Assembly (NCBI GenBank): GCA_039566865.1
Contig: CM076948.1
Span: forward strand, 20,037,001 to 20,101,000
Origin: Aurelia coerulea
Lineage: Eukaryota; Cnidaria; Scyphozoa; Semaeostomeae; Ulmaridae
DNA: 64,000 nt
Direction of reading: 5' to 3'
Positions within the stretch are counted from its first letter, which is position 1. The number at the start of each line of letters is the position of its first letter. The notes under the pieces are model-generated. The model was not told the DNA's origin and made no database searches. It saw only the letters and a program-made list of their open reading frames with translations. This document shows, one piece after another, positions 1-11,700 of the stretch. A program made the position numbers and the translations under genes.

Positions 1-310
1 TCTCCAACGTAAAGACTAGTCCATGACCAAATAAACCGTTGATTGCATCTGCACCTGTGAAAGCAAGAACACGCTTGGCCAATCAAACAGATAGCCTTTC
101 CGATACATAAAAGATCATTTGGCCAGGAAGCTCATGAGCAGCTTGCGCAGCAATTGCACCAAGGTCCATATCTTCACTGTCGATTATGATCGGGTTTCGG
201 CATTGCAGGAGCACTTTAGAGGCATGAAAGAAAAGCCTCAGGGTGTCGGCGGTGGTAATCGGACGGCGGTGGTAATCGGACATTTGCGAAAATATCTCGA
301 AAACCGACAC
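1..310 (-). pseudogene. Relic of a TE-type ORF (HAFTGxD-like motif)
   Basis: The minus strand reads as a protein with a hydrophobic acidic segment (IIIDSEDMDLGAIA), one in-frame stop near position 80, and then a LAFTGADAINGLFG motif that runs off the window edge. This resembles the 'HAFTGCDSVSAF' motif of a repetitive protein family common in cnidarian and fish genomes, thought to be transposon-derived. The stop codon suggests a decayed copy. The family assignment is from memory of the motif only. Confidence 0.3.
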
Positions 311-1150
311 AAAAGTATGTTACAAATGAAATCCATCAAAAGGGGTATTTCTTGCTATTGAAAGCTAACATTACAGATACTAAACAACTGTACAAAAAGC
401 CTTCATGAATTTAAAACACGCTAAAGAAGTTGCTTTAGTTGTGCTTGGCAGTGTAGAAGCTGTCGTTGTGAATATCACACACCAGATTCAAAATTCTGGA
501 TCCGTTCCAGAAAGAAGCAAACATCTGAAACAATCACTTGAATTGGATGTCTAGCATTTAAATAGCGCACAGCATTATGCAAAATAATATTGCCAAAATT
601 GATGTGTTTTTGGGTCCAAATAAACTGAAATTATGGCCATGATAGTTTTTGGCATCAAATATTGTGAAGATAAAATTTGTGGGTTCTTTAGAGGCAATTC
701 CGACTTTCTAACTTGCATTGTGTCGGGATATCTTATGTTCGTGTAAAGAAATAAAATTAAAAAAAGGAGCTGATATTTTTTGGTTGCAATGAGACTAAAC
801 TGATATTTTTGGGTTTCCTGAAAATTTCTCAAACTGACCCCGTATGCGCATGTATTGAGTGCTCCTCTGGAACACTGGCTTTCATTTGGTTTGCACTGGC
901 TGTGCTTTATTGGTTTCTCTTGTGTGAAGAAATTGTAACAATCGCTTTCTTTATTGTCTGATATTGGCCTCTTTGACGAGAAAAATCTTCCTTAAAAATG
1001 ACTGGACCCGCTTTTCACCTTCTTTGTATGCACTTGAGATCTCTTCAACAAGACTTGGGGATGCAAGTAATCCAGATTCAAGTGATTGAAGGTGCTTGTG
1101 TTGCTCGTCAAAAGGATCACACCTTTCATTTCCCATTTCATTCGTTCATA
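311..1150. other. No convincing gene
   Basis: AT-rich sequence. A 61-residue charged ORF on the minus strand (1136-951) has no recognisable domain. It could be a leftover of the same relic as at 1-310. Confidence 0.4.
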
Positions 1151-1405
1151 GGTAGGTAGGTAGGTAGGTAATCATATTCAACGTGGCTAGCCTGCGAAAG
1201 TCTGAGAGAGACTTATTTCCAGCAGGGGCCACGGATGTTTTACCATCAACCCGCCGCAGCTACCAGATTTCCCCCACATGGCTCTGGTCGACCCAGGCTA
1301 GAGTTACGGACAGCGACCAAACTGTCCAGCGCGGGATTCGAACCTCGGCCGTTCTGACCTTTGGTTTACGAGTCACTCGCCTTAACCACTCGGCCACGCG
1401 CTTCT
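1151..1405 (-). mobile_element. tRNA-derived SINE (family A)
   Basis: Read on the minus strand, this has a tRNA-like head with a perfect Pol III A box TGGCCGAGTGG (1396-1386) and B box GGTTCGAATCC (1344-1334). A ~150-bp unrelated body follows, then a (TACC)n tail (about 1170-1151). The anticodon stem does not pair, so it is not a working tRNA. Head-body-microsatellite tail is the standard SINE layout. Confidence 0.75.
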
Positions 1406-1883
1406 CTTTCAAGGTCATCAGTTTCGGTGCCACGACAAGACCCGATACCTGCCATGACGGCATAAGGGGCAAAGAACAAAAGTTTTCCGACAGAAAATCA
1501 TTAATTACAACAGCAACAACAACAGTTTTACGAACATACGTTGCATTCATGCGTGATATGACTGAGCCAAGCATTACCTCGCAATCCAATCTTGCAGCTC
1601 ACACAATTAATAAAGATTTATCAAATGCATGCCACAAATTCAATAATTCCTGCTAGACTTGATCTTTTAACGTTTAAAAAATCATGTTCTTTGCATCATT
1701 TCTCCTTCAAAATCTTCCAACAGTAGACCTGTAAATCATAAAAAATCCGACCAAAGAGTAAAATTCCGACAAATAGTCTGCAGGGGGCGCTCCTCCCCCG
1801 GTGGCTTCGACCCTGGTCGCAACTTTATGTACCACTATTTCAACCAACCAGAAACCAGAGAAGGCACCATTCTTTTGTGTTAG

Positions 1884-2066
1884 AAGCAGTTCTGTCTGCA
1901 GTGCAAGCTGCGAGCAATTCCGTATGATGGGATAACTCTACGAGTTAATGGTTTCAACGAACAAGAAGATGTTAAAAACATTGACTATGAATCCGAACCA
2001 GAGTCTGAGGTGCTTTCAGACAGCAACTCGGGACCAGATGGTGCAATTGATGTTTTTGATAACTAA
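1884..2066 (+). CDS. Possible terminal exon with acidic C-terminus
   Basis: An open frame of 60 codons plus a stop follows an acceptor-like TGTTAG. The protein begins with a Cys-x2-Cys and ends in an acidic stretch (DYESEPESEVLSDSNSGPD). I do not recognise it. It could be the last exon of a host gene or of a transposon ORF. No compatible upstream exon was identified, so this is weak. Confidence 0.22.
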   Translation, partial: KQFCLQCKLRAIPYDGITLRVNGFNEQEDVKNIDYESEPESEVLSDSNSGPDGAIDVFDN

Positions 2067-3283
2067 TCATGGATTGACTACTTGACAGGATGTCTAGAAC
2101 TGCATGTTTCTTCAAATCAGCATCCCACTTTATATTTCAGACAGTTCAAAAACATTTGTTATAATGATACGTAGTTATTTCTGTTAAGGCAGTGACTTCA
2201 GCACATGATATGTTAATTCCAATTTTTGACATGGAAAGTTGATAAGTTTGTATTAAAAGACAGAAGTATTGCAAAACAATAATCAAATTTGAAATATTTT
2301 CGATCTCAGTGATGTCAGAACTGCATGCTTTGTATCTTGTTTGTGACGTCATCAACGCTCAGTGATGTCATAACACAAATTTCTGATATCATCAAAATAG
2401 GATTTAGTGTACATCAATCGAAAGCTTGTCTCACAAGGAGTCGAATGGTGCATTACTTGGATGAATTCGACTAATCTGTCCCGAGTTATGACCGTAAACA
2501 GGATTTTCTAGGTGCCAATCTTATGACGTCATTTCCGGCCAACGCCCATCGAAAATCAAAATGTACCCAGGCCCATTTTGTAGAGCATACTTTAAAATAC
2601 CAAAAGAAACTTTCAAAACAAGGTCTCCTGAAAGTTGTCACGGGACCGTAGATTTCGACCCAACTAAATAGCTTACTATAGATAAAATCGTAACCCACCC
2701 ATCGTGCTTATAATGATTTAATAGGCATAAGAAAATTATACTGAGATATTAGACAACAAAAAATGTGGGATAAAGGGCATGCAAAATATTATGAATTAGA
2801 ACGCAAAAAACCTTTTACAGAATAAGTTTGGCTTGGGCCTTGAAATGGTATCTCCATCAAGTAAGTAGATAGGCCAAGCAAAGCAAAAAGAAGGAACGAC
2901 AAACAAATCTAGGATAATCTGTATTTCAGTTTTTTGTAGTCAAAAGACAAAGACAGCATCTTACCTATGTCATCTGTTCATCGGTGTAGGGGGAGATAAA
3001 ATTTGGGGGGCTGCCCGAAAAAAGTTCATTGTTTGGAAAAATTTTGCCCGACTTGAGGCGGATTTCTGCCCGATTATGGCTGATTTTTGCAAATGTTTCT
3101 GACGTTGGGGGGGCTGCAGCCCCCCCTGTCCCCCTGTCTCCTACGCCTATGCATCTGTTCTTTCTGGCTTCTGCAGGGCTACTGCATAATCATCCACCTC
3201 CAATTTCGCTGTCGACCTACGATGTGGGCAAGTCTACAATCGACTATGTGATGGAAAAGCGCTGGAAATGGAAGCCATTAACC
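2067..3283. other. No gene seen; a G/C-run palindrome
   Basis: No coding signal was found. Around 3108-3130 a run of G followed by CTGCAG and a run of C forms a near-perfect palindrome, with another G-run about 100 bp upstream. It probably belongs to an unidentified repeat. Confidence 0.35.
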
Positions 3284-3830
3284 ATCCTCGTTTTGAAAAC
3301 GAGGAAAGTATGGAAAATTTTTAACAAGTATGGAAAATTTTTAACAAGTATGGAAAATTTCGAAAGTACCAAACTTTTGAAACAAGTATGAATTTTACAA
3401 TACTATCCTCGTTTTGAAAACGAGGGAAGTATGAAATATTTTTAACAAGTATGGAAAATTTTTAACAAGTATGGACAATTTTTAACAAGTATGGAAAATT
3501 TCGAAAGTACCAAACTTTTGAAACAAGTATGAATTTTACAATACTATCATACTATCCACGTTTTGAAAACGAGGAAAGTATGAAATATTTTTAACAAGTA
3601 TGAAATATTTCTAACAAGTATGGAAAATTTGTATCAAGTATGGAAAATTTTTAAACAAGTAAAGAACTTTTGAAACAAGTAGGAATTTTACAATACTATC
3701 CTCGTTTTGAAAACGAGGAAAGTATGAAATATTTTTAACAAGTATGAAATATTTCTAACAAGTATGGAAAATTTCTAACAAGTATGAAATATTTCAGACA
3801 AGTATGAAATATTTGTAACAAGTATTTTTG
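3284..3830 (+). repeat. Higher-order minisatellite
   Basis: Short units of the form AACAAGTATGGAAAATTTTT are repeated many times. They are grouped in ~150-200-bp blocks, each separated by the palindrome CCTCGTTTTGAAAACGAGG or a close variant (about 3287, 3408, 3555, 3700). Confidence 0.85.
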
Positions 3831-4426
3831 TCAGCATTGGCACTCCATAAAGATAGAACATTGAGAAGGTACACAAGATGGTATGTTGAGTACATACATT
3901 AGAAAAAGAATACGGAAAATTCAAACTATTTTTAGGCAGCTTGCCTCTATGTAAGCAGCTTCCTTGGAGAAGAAAGTTTTGGAAATTTGATAAACAGGAA
4001 GGTTCCTTTTGCTTGCCAAAAGTGTGCTGGTGTTACTTTTGTTCCACTGTATCTAAATGGTAAGTGTGCATTATAACCATTGTGTAATGATGAAACAACT
4101 CATATAAGCATACGATCTAAATATTCTTACGCTGCTAAAAATTCGATTAGATATTTCCCAAATGGATAAAGATCCCGCTATAAGCTTAATTCAAACCAGG
4201 AAGAAAGACTTCGAGAAACACTGCTCTTTCGCTACCCTTGCGGAAAACTAACCATGAGCAAAAAGCTATATCTTTTGTGGCCCTAAGCTTTCGAATCACC
4301 TTGAACTTAATGTTAAACAGGCACAATCCCTTGCCACCTTTAAGACAAGATTCAATAATAAATAATGATAAAAATGCTTATTGTGTTACTATTATTTATC
4401 ATTTTTTTTAATTTGCATTTTTTTTG

Positions 4427-4480
4427 CCCCGGCCCCCCCCCCTGAAAAGCAGTTCTGATGGACTGACGGGGCTACCATGC
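4427..4480 (-). repeat. Retroelement 3'-end hairpin fragment
   Basis: On the minus strand a GGTAGCCCCGTC...CAGGGG...CCGGGGC hairpin ends in an A-run. The same arrangement is found at 12128-12175 at the tail of a SINE, so this is a shared SINE/LINE 3' end. Confidence 0.5.
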
Positions 4481-4577
4481 CTAAATATGTGAAATAGAAA
4501 AGATAGATCGAGGCACAATGCTTGCAGTGCATTTAATTCGATTTTTATTGGTAACACCTTTCTCTTTCTTCTTGCAG

Positions 4578-4661
4578 TGCCTGTATGCAAAGGAACAGAA
4601 AGGACCTGTAACATCGATATGTTCTGTACAAGGCTACCTCCTCACTGCTCTAGGACAGAAG
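4578..4661 (+). CDS. CPSF1: CPSF1 exon (first in window)
   Basis: 84 nt, phase 0 to phase 0, after acceptor TTCTTCTTGCAG and before donor GTAATT. It encodes YAKEQKGPVTSI through LTALGQK, matching human YEKEQKGPVTAL...GQK. Confidence 0.93.
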
Positions 4662-4758
4662 GTAATTTCGGATACGATTTCTTTCATGATTACGGACAAC
4701 TTTCATAATTGTGTTATGACTTTTTTCGTTTGATAGAACAGTTATTTAGAACAAAAAA

Positions 4759-4808
<50 letters not shown>

Positions 4809-5722
4809 CCTATCTCAAAGGCATAGCTATTTATAGTCTTATTGCTGGTGTCAAATGATGACCTGATTCGTTTTTTTCTCTCCAAACTTCATTTCACTTC
4901 ATTTTTTATGATTTATAGAAAGTGACCCCATCAATCACAAACTGCTTACAGGGTGCTGTGTTAAAAACTTGAATTGGATTTAAATACACATATTTTTGTA
5001 TCAAAAACTAAGAATTTGAGTGAGTACTGAGAGTTCTTATATTTATAAGATTCTCAATGCTCAGAGTTTCTTACGAGTTTCTGAAAGGTTCAATAAAAAC
5101 CTTCGTGCTTACTACCTGTGCCTGCGTGAACCTTTCAAAACAATGTTTGAAGGTTGAAGCTTTCTTAATGTTCAGAAATTACTCGAGTATACCTTCCGAT
5201 CAATATGATACAGAGCATAAGGTACTGAAAATGAATTTCCTTCATTAAAATGAATCCTTACCTGTGTTTCTTCGCGAAAACAGCCCACTGTACTTGAATT
5301 GAATTTAACTATTCGCTGAAAGTTGGTGACGTTATAGTGACATGACGTCCATGACGGGTTGTTGAGCTGCGGTGCTTGGTTGTGGTTTAAAAAATGGTCG
5401 GATTGTGCCCGGGATGGTGATTCCTATCGAGTCAGGGACTGGACAAAATGGGTCACTCTATTTGGTGGTGGTGGGATGCAATGGTTCGTTCTGGCAGTCC
5501 TTAGTTTTGGTTGTGGCACTTGTTGATTTGAGGTGTAGTTTACCTCAACTGGTTGTTGCAGTGTTCTTTTGGTTGTGGTAGTCCTTAGATTTGGTTGTGG
5601 CAGTCTTGTTTACTTACGGACACAAGAACACGTCACGAGGTGCACCATTGTTATGCTCGTGGGATCAGATCAAGCTTATTACAATGAGTAACGAATTATG
5701 CACCTATCATCGCAACTGCCGG

Positions 5723-5779
<57 letters not shown>

Positions 5780-8700
5780 GGGTCACGGCAGATTTTTTTC
5801 TTCTTTCAAGAAAGTCCTCACTGTGTTGACTGTGACTTGAATTTAAATTATTCAAATCCATCCGATGAATTTTAGAAAGTGGCAACTTTTTTCTGGCTCA
5901 GAGGCTCACTCGGTAGTTTGAGCCATATAGTCCTGCCTGTACAGGAATTTTTGATTTTTTTCCTTTAAAATGTATTCTAGAAAATGTATAAAGACCTGTA
6001 CAGGAATTTTTTATTTTTATAACAATCATAAACATACAAGTTCTACATGTGTTTAATACCTACAGCTAAGTCTATGATAATAATAGTAATAGTAACGAAA
6101 CAAAAGTCAGCTAAAGCGAAGATATAAAGTTAATCACACACGAGACGTGGGGATTTGGGTTTTTTCAAGTTCGATAAAATTTGATAAATTGTTTGCTAGT
6201 TTAACACAGGCTTTCAAAGGTCTAAATTTAAAGGCAGAAACACCGCAACACGACAAAAAACAACAGCAAATACGATTAATTTAATTTTTGCCAATATTTC
6301 GTCCTGCCATGCAGGACTTCTTCAGGGCTGTAATGTGACAGTTAGCTCGATTTCAAAGGTCTCTAAATACTTTTCTGGCTCACCTGGTGCAAGTCCTTTA
6401 CAAGTCTCCGTTTTACGTTACAGATCTACGTTTGGAATTTCAAAGACAACGCTGACTTGATTGGAATGGCGTTCCTCGATACTCAAGTTTACGTTCATAA
6501 TATGCTGCCAATGAAAAATCTGTTACTTACATCTGACATTGTCAAGAGCGTTCAACTTCTACGATTCCAGGTACAGGCCAATTGATTTTGACATGATAAC
6601 CTTCATTTTAATTGTAAGCGGGTGCTGAGCTAATCTTTAAAAGTTTGCAAAATGACGGCAGTGAATGTTGTACTAAATAGCTTGCGATTTACACGACTTT
6701 CTTTATTTGAGCCACTACTGTAAGTTTCATGAAATTATCAGATTCTAAGCACTCATCTTTTGACTCAAAGGAGTGTTTCACTAGTTCCTTCGAGCTTATA
6801 ATAATAATATAATAAACAATTTATTTAAAGTTAGCTAAGAAAATAGCGTTAAGCTAATTAAGGCCAACTATACAGAATATTTACAAAAGTCTAATTACAA
6901 AAAACCTAGATTTGATACAAAAATTTTACACAATTTACAGCTGCAGTCAAAAGTTTTGATAGACTTAATATTTCTTTTAAAAATCTCCAATGATTGGGAC
7001 TCTTTGATTTCTCTTGGCAGAGTCTGCCATAGTTTTTGACCAATAAACCTGATAGTATCAATAGTAGTAGCTTCATAACATTCTTTACGTTTACTACTTA
7101 TACCTTCGTGAACATTTCAAAACTAATTTTTGAAGACTTTACAACAGTTTAGACATTACTCAAGTTCCTTGCCAGCCTGTACTGGAATTCCTTATCTTTT
7201 TAACTGTCTGAGAGTAGACTTTCTTACAAGCGTTTTCTTGTTCTTGTTCGTGTTCTTGTTCTTGTTCTTTTATGCGCCCCAAACTATATGAGCATTGCTT
7301 TTGCTAGGTCGTACAAATCAGTAAGTATTTAGTTTTAGCTGATTTGTGAATGAAGATCATCATCATCATCATATAACAAAATACGTGCACATATGAAAGA
7401 AGTGTTGTTGGGCTTGTTGTCTCAAAAAACGGTGTAAAACTTTGAAAAGTCTGATGTGGTTTTAACCGAATTAAACTACCAGTAAACTGGAAAATTATTT
7501 TATTTCCATTCTTGTTAGCTGAATTATATTTTGATATTTTTTCCATTATAAGTACACGGTTATATCAGTAAACTTGAAATTCTTTCTTAGCCCTAAACTC
7601 CTCGCCTGAGCTAACATTGTTTTCATCCCAGGGGAAATTTTCCTGTTTCTCCATTTGGCCACGCCTCAAGCACATACAGGAAGGTCCCACCTTTAAAACA
7701 CTGCTTTACAAGAAATTTTGCAACGATGATAGGAAAACAATAAGCTAATTAACGGAGAACAATAGGTTCTGGTCAAAATTAATGTCTTAAAGGTGGACTT
7801 TATGCTTTACCCTACCTTGATAAAAACTGTCTGTTTGTTTTGGCATGTGTCAAGCAGGAAATGTTTTTGAACTTCTTCAAAGAAATTTCACACCAAAGAA
7901 ATTTCACACAAATTTTGCTTCATTTTGCTTTTCAATGTCTTGATGTAGCCAAACGAGAAAATAGTGCTTGGCAAGGAAGTCTTAAATTTTTGAGAACTAA
8001 TGTTTGCTTTGTTACCAAGAGCATAAGCAAGTGCGAGAAACAGTTCTTGTCGACATAAGATATAAGATATAAAGATATATTTTCATCGCTCAATTTATTA
8101 AGGAGGGTGACTCTTCAATCTTCACTCTAGTGGCTGATTTTCATGGGGCCCTTCTAACCGACTTCAAAATTTGTTCAAGCAATAGGGATATAGCGTATAT
8201 AGCATGACAATAATGAGACCTATCTTTCAACTCACAACGTAACTAAAGGCAAGGTTCGCGCGACAATTCGTTGTGTAACATTATTATTATTATCAATTTC
8301 TTTATCGTTGGATTATAATACAAAGATAGCTAACAGTAAAAATACAAATATTACATAAGAAAAATAGTGGATAGAATAATTACAAATCATCAAAAGTATA
8401 CAGTATAAAAGCAGATATCTAAGAGGCCCTTTACATGAGAAATTTCAACCCGGGTTGAGTTGAACACGGGTTGAGTTTCAACTCGGTTGACGGTGTAAGC
8501 CTTCATCGCGTTTACATGAAGAAGGCCGAGTTGAAACTCAACACAGGTTCAACTCAACTCGGCAACTCAACCCGTGTTGAAATTTCAACACGGGTTGAAA
8601 TTCTCATGTAAACGCAAATTTTTTTCAACTCGGGGCGAGATTAGAATGCGAACAAAGGAGATCGAATCTATTTCCGCAATCGTTCAAATATTTGAGTGGG

Positions 8701-11700
8701 CTCACATTCCTTTTTCTATTGTTTGCAACCATGTGACCTAATCTCAACCCGTGTTGAGATTTCATGTAAACGCAAGGCAAAATAAGCAATGCTGTTAAAA
8801 CTCAACCCGTGTTGAAACTCAACACGGGTTGAAATTTATCATGTAAAGGGCCTCTAAAACTACTTATTATAAAAAGCCCAAATTCAGAATAAAAATGCGG
8901 CATAATTTGCATGGACAACTTTCTCCTTTCCAATGTTTTATCTTTGTTTTAAACTGACAAAGGTATTCTAAATTGCGAATTGTTGGTGGTAACGTTTGCC
9001 ACAGCTGCGGACCTTTAAATCGGACTCTTTCTTTCCCGTTGTTGACAGATCTCACTCTTGGTTGAATAAATTCATTATTGTTACGCAAATTGTAGTGACT
9101 GTATTTTCACAGAAAATTTCCTGCATGAATGAAGAGCTCTGCTCATGTCTAGTTTTGTACATCTCAGTCATAAGTATTTGCAAGCTCTATGTATGAATAG
9201 TAACGGCACAGTCCTTCTGTAATAGCTCACTAAAAGTAGATTCGGTGTCCTTATATGTAATTCTCAAAGCCCCTTCCTTTATTTCGTTGATTTTTTGGTT
9301 AAGTTGCCTGCTGTGAAACATCCAGATTAATGGAGAGTATTGAAACTGACTCGTAATAAGAGTCCTCATCAAGTTCCTTAGTTTGCTCTGATCCATGTAT
9401 AGGGATATGCGGGCAAGTGCATCCAGGGCTTTATATCATTTGTGCCTCTCCTTTGCTCCTCTGAGATCAAATGCTTGATACTGAATTTATCTTTTCAGGA
9501 ACAGTATAACAACTTGTCACTAGTTAGTAGGGTAAGTGTCTTCAATTGGTTTTTGTTTTTAAGTATAAGAAAATAAAGGGTATCATTGCATTGTGTCGCT
9601 ATTGCTTTGCCATGGATAAAAAAATTTAGCTCATATTTTGCTTAGCCTTACAACAAAGTTTAATCGGGAAAACTAAGGTTCAAGGTGTCTTTTGTGTGGC
9701 CCTCCTAACATACCAGACTGCCATGGCTGTGACAGGCTAGTCGTGGTGTTGCAAGAAAAGATTTTGCCTCTGAATAATTACCAAGCCTTCATGCTGTTGG
9801 GTCATACTTTGTTTCGAGAATAAAGGGAGTCAGATCGTTATCACCTTCACGAATTTCAGTGTACAGTGAAATTACTGAAGCTTGCTTAATTCTATTATTT
9901 TTGATTGTCTTATTCATCCAATCAGCGCCACGACAGTGTGCCGGGGGCTGTGGGGTAAAAAGTACGAGGCCAGCATTCAAAACTAAAATGTTAATATATC
10001 CGTCAAAGAATAACTTAGATACGAAAATTTGGTTTGGTAAAACCATTAGTTTTTTAGACCCAGAAATACGGAAAGTACTGGGAAAGGGTCTTTATGGGAA
10101 CGAGAGATTCTGGTCCATGATTTTTGCCATTGAAATCTAGATTGAATGCCATTGTCGGTCTCAGAAAAAGAATTTAAATGTCAGTGGTAAGTAGATCATG
10201 GACCAGAATCGAACATGAAATTCTGGTTCCTTTAAAAACTCTTTACCAGCATTTGTCTAATTTCTGGTTCTAAAAGGTAAGCGATTTTGCCTTTGACTTA
10301 TAGATTAAGCATTTAATTTTAACAACGGCCACATACTTTTATTCCATAGCCCACCATACATATTAACTTTTTTCTACACACCCAGTACCGGGTGTCCCAA
10401 ATGAAACGCAACGGATTGGATCACTACTAGTGACAAGAATTTAGGTCCAATCAATCCATAATAATTCTTTATATAATCCTCGATTGCTAACTTTATTGGT
10501 GCATGGAGAGTTGGAATATTAATCTTCAAAGTTCAAATTTTCTTGAGCTTCCAAAACAGAGCTTGTTGCTTTTAGCCTAAACTGCAAACGCGCTATTTTG
10601 GGGAATCTCCTGTATTACTATGAAATAAGAGAATAAAGCCTCATACTGAGGAAAATATTTGAATAGAAATTAAATCAAATTCATCAATTTTGTCCTGAAA
10701 ATACATCTTTTCTTATGCTTCAAAAGTTTCGAAAAGTTAGCATTTTTCAGATTTCAGATTTTCATTTTTCCATCAATAGCCTAGTACAAGAGAACTTGTA
10801 TACTTAAGCAGCTACTAAGGAACTAACTAAACTAAATAACAACAATGCATCTGTCTCATAAAAGAAAGTAATCCGCGAAATAGTTTGCTTGGTTTTGAAA
10901 AGTGAATTAGTTCTTGCAATCTTCATGACTTTAATGAAATGCATTTTGTATAATCTTTCTTCGAATTATTATGAAACAAGAAACCAAATAGGGAAAATTA
11001 TCCATAGATTAAAGATCCTTAAAAATGCTCATTCGTGCTTGGCTCTTTTGCAGGTGCACTATGATTGAAGAAATATATTCCTTTGTGAACTTTCCCTTCG
11101 GCATTGTTATGTTTGTCAATTTTTAGCTTGACTTTCAAGATTGATATTCCAACTCTCCATGCACCAATATCAGCAAACAAAGTAGTTATCTTCAAGTTAG
11201 CTATCAAGGATTATATTTAAAAGTATTTTGGATTGATTGGACCTAGTCCTGATTAAATCTGTTGCGTTTTTTTTGGGACACCCGGTACTTTGGTAGAGCT
11301 TTCAGTCCAGCAATAACACAGACTAATCTGATAACTGCTATGCATGAAATAAGTCTAGTGTTGATTAAAAATTTTGAATATTGATTTTCAGGATGCAAAG
11401 CCTCTTGAAGTTTTCAGCTCGGAGTATCTGGTTGACGGATCAATTTTGGGTTTTTTAGGTAATCAATTATCGATCATCGATTTCTTTGACTTCAATCTTT
11501 TTTATGAACATGATTATCTGCGGTAAATACGAAGACCAACAAATTCTTTGTAGTAATTCAACATTAGTATTTATCTTTAGGAAGCTTAATGAGCATTCGT
11601 CTTAATTCTAGCAACTTTATTGTTTCAAATATACAGACATCACTTCAGCATCATCTGAAAGCCCAGTTCCTCTTGATTTCAAATCTGAAGACTGGATGTT

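Noticed and set aside
1334..1396. Functional tRNA gene on the minus strand
   Set aside because: A and B boxes are present but the anticodon arm does not pair; it is a SINE head.
1183..1656. 157-codon + strand ORF and its 109-codon antisense partner
   Set aside because: Both run across the tRNA-derived SINE.
3936..4059. Exon-like segment with acceptor TTTTTAG and donor GTAAGT (CQKCAGVTFVPLYL)
   Set aside because: It ends in phase 1 while the next CPSF1 exon starts in phase 0, and it does not match CPSF1. It may belong to an unknown gene or be chance.
6285..6345. Possible Penelope-type or ribozyme signature (TTTCGTCCTGCCATGCAGGA)
   Set aside because: Only a short resemblance; no reverse transcriptase or hammerhead core was found around it.
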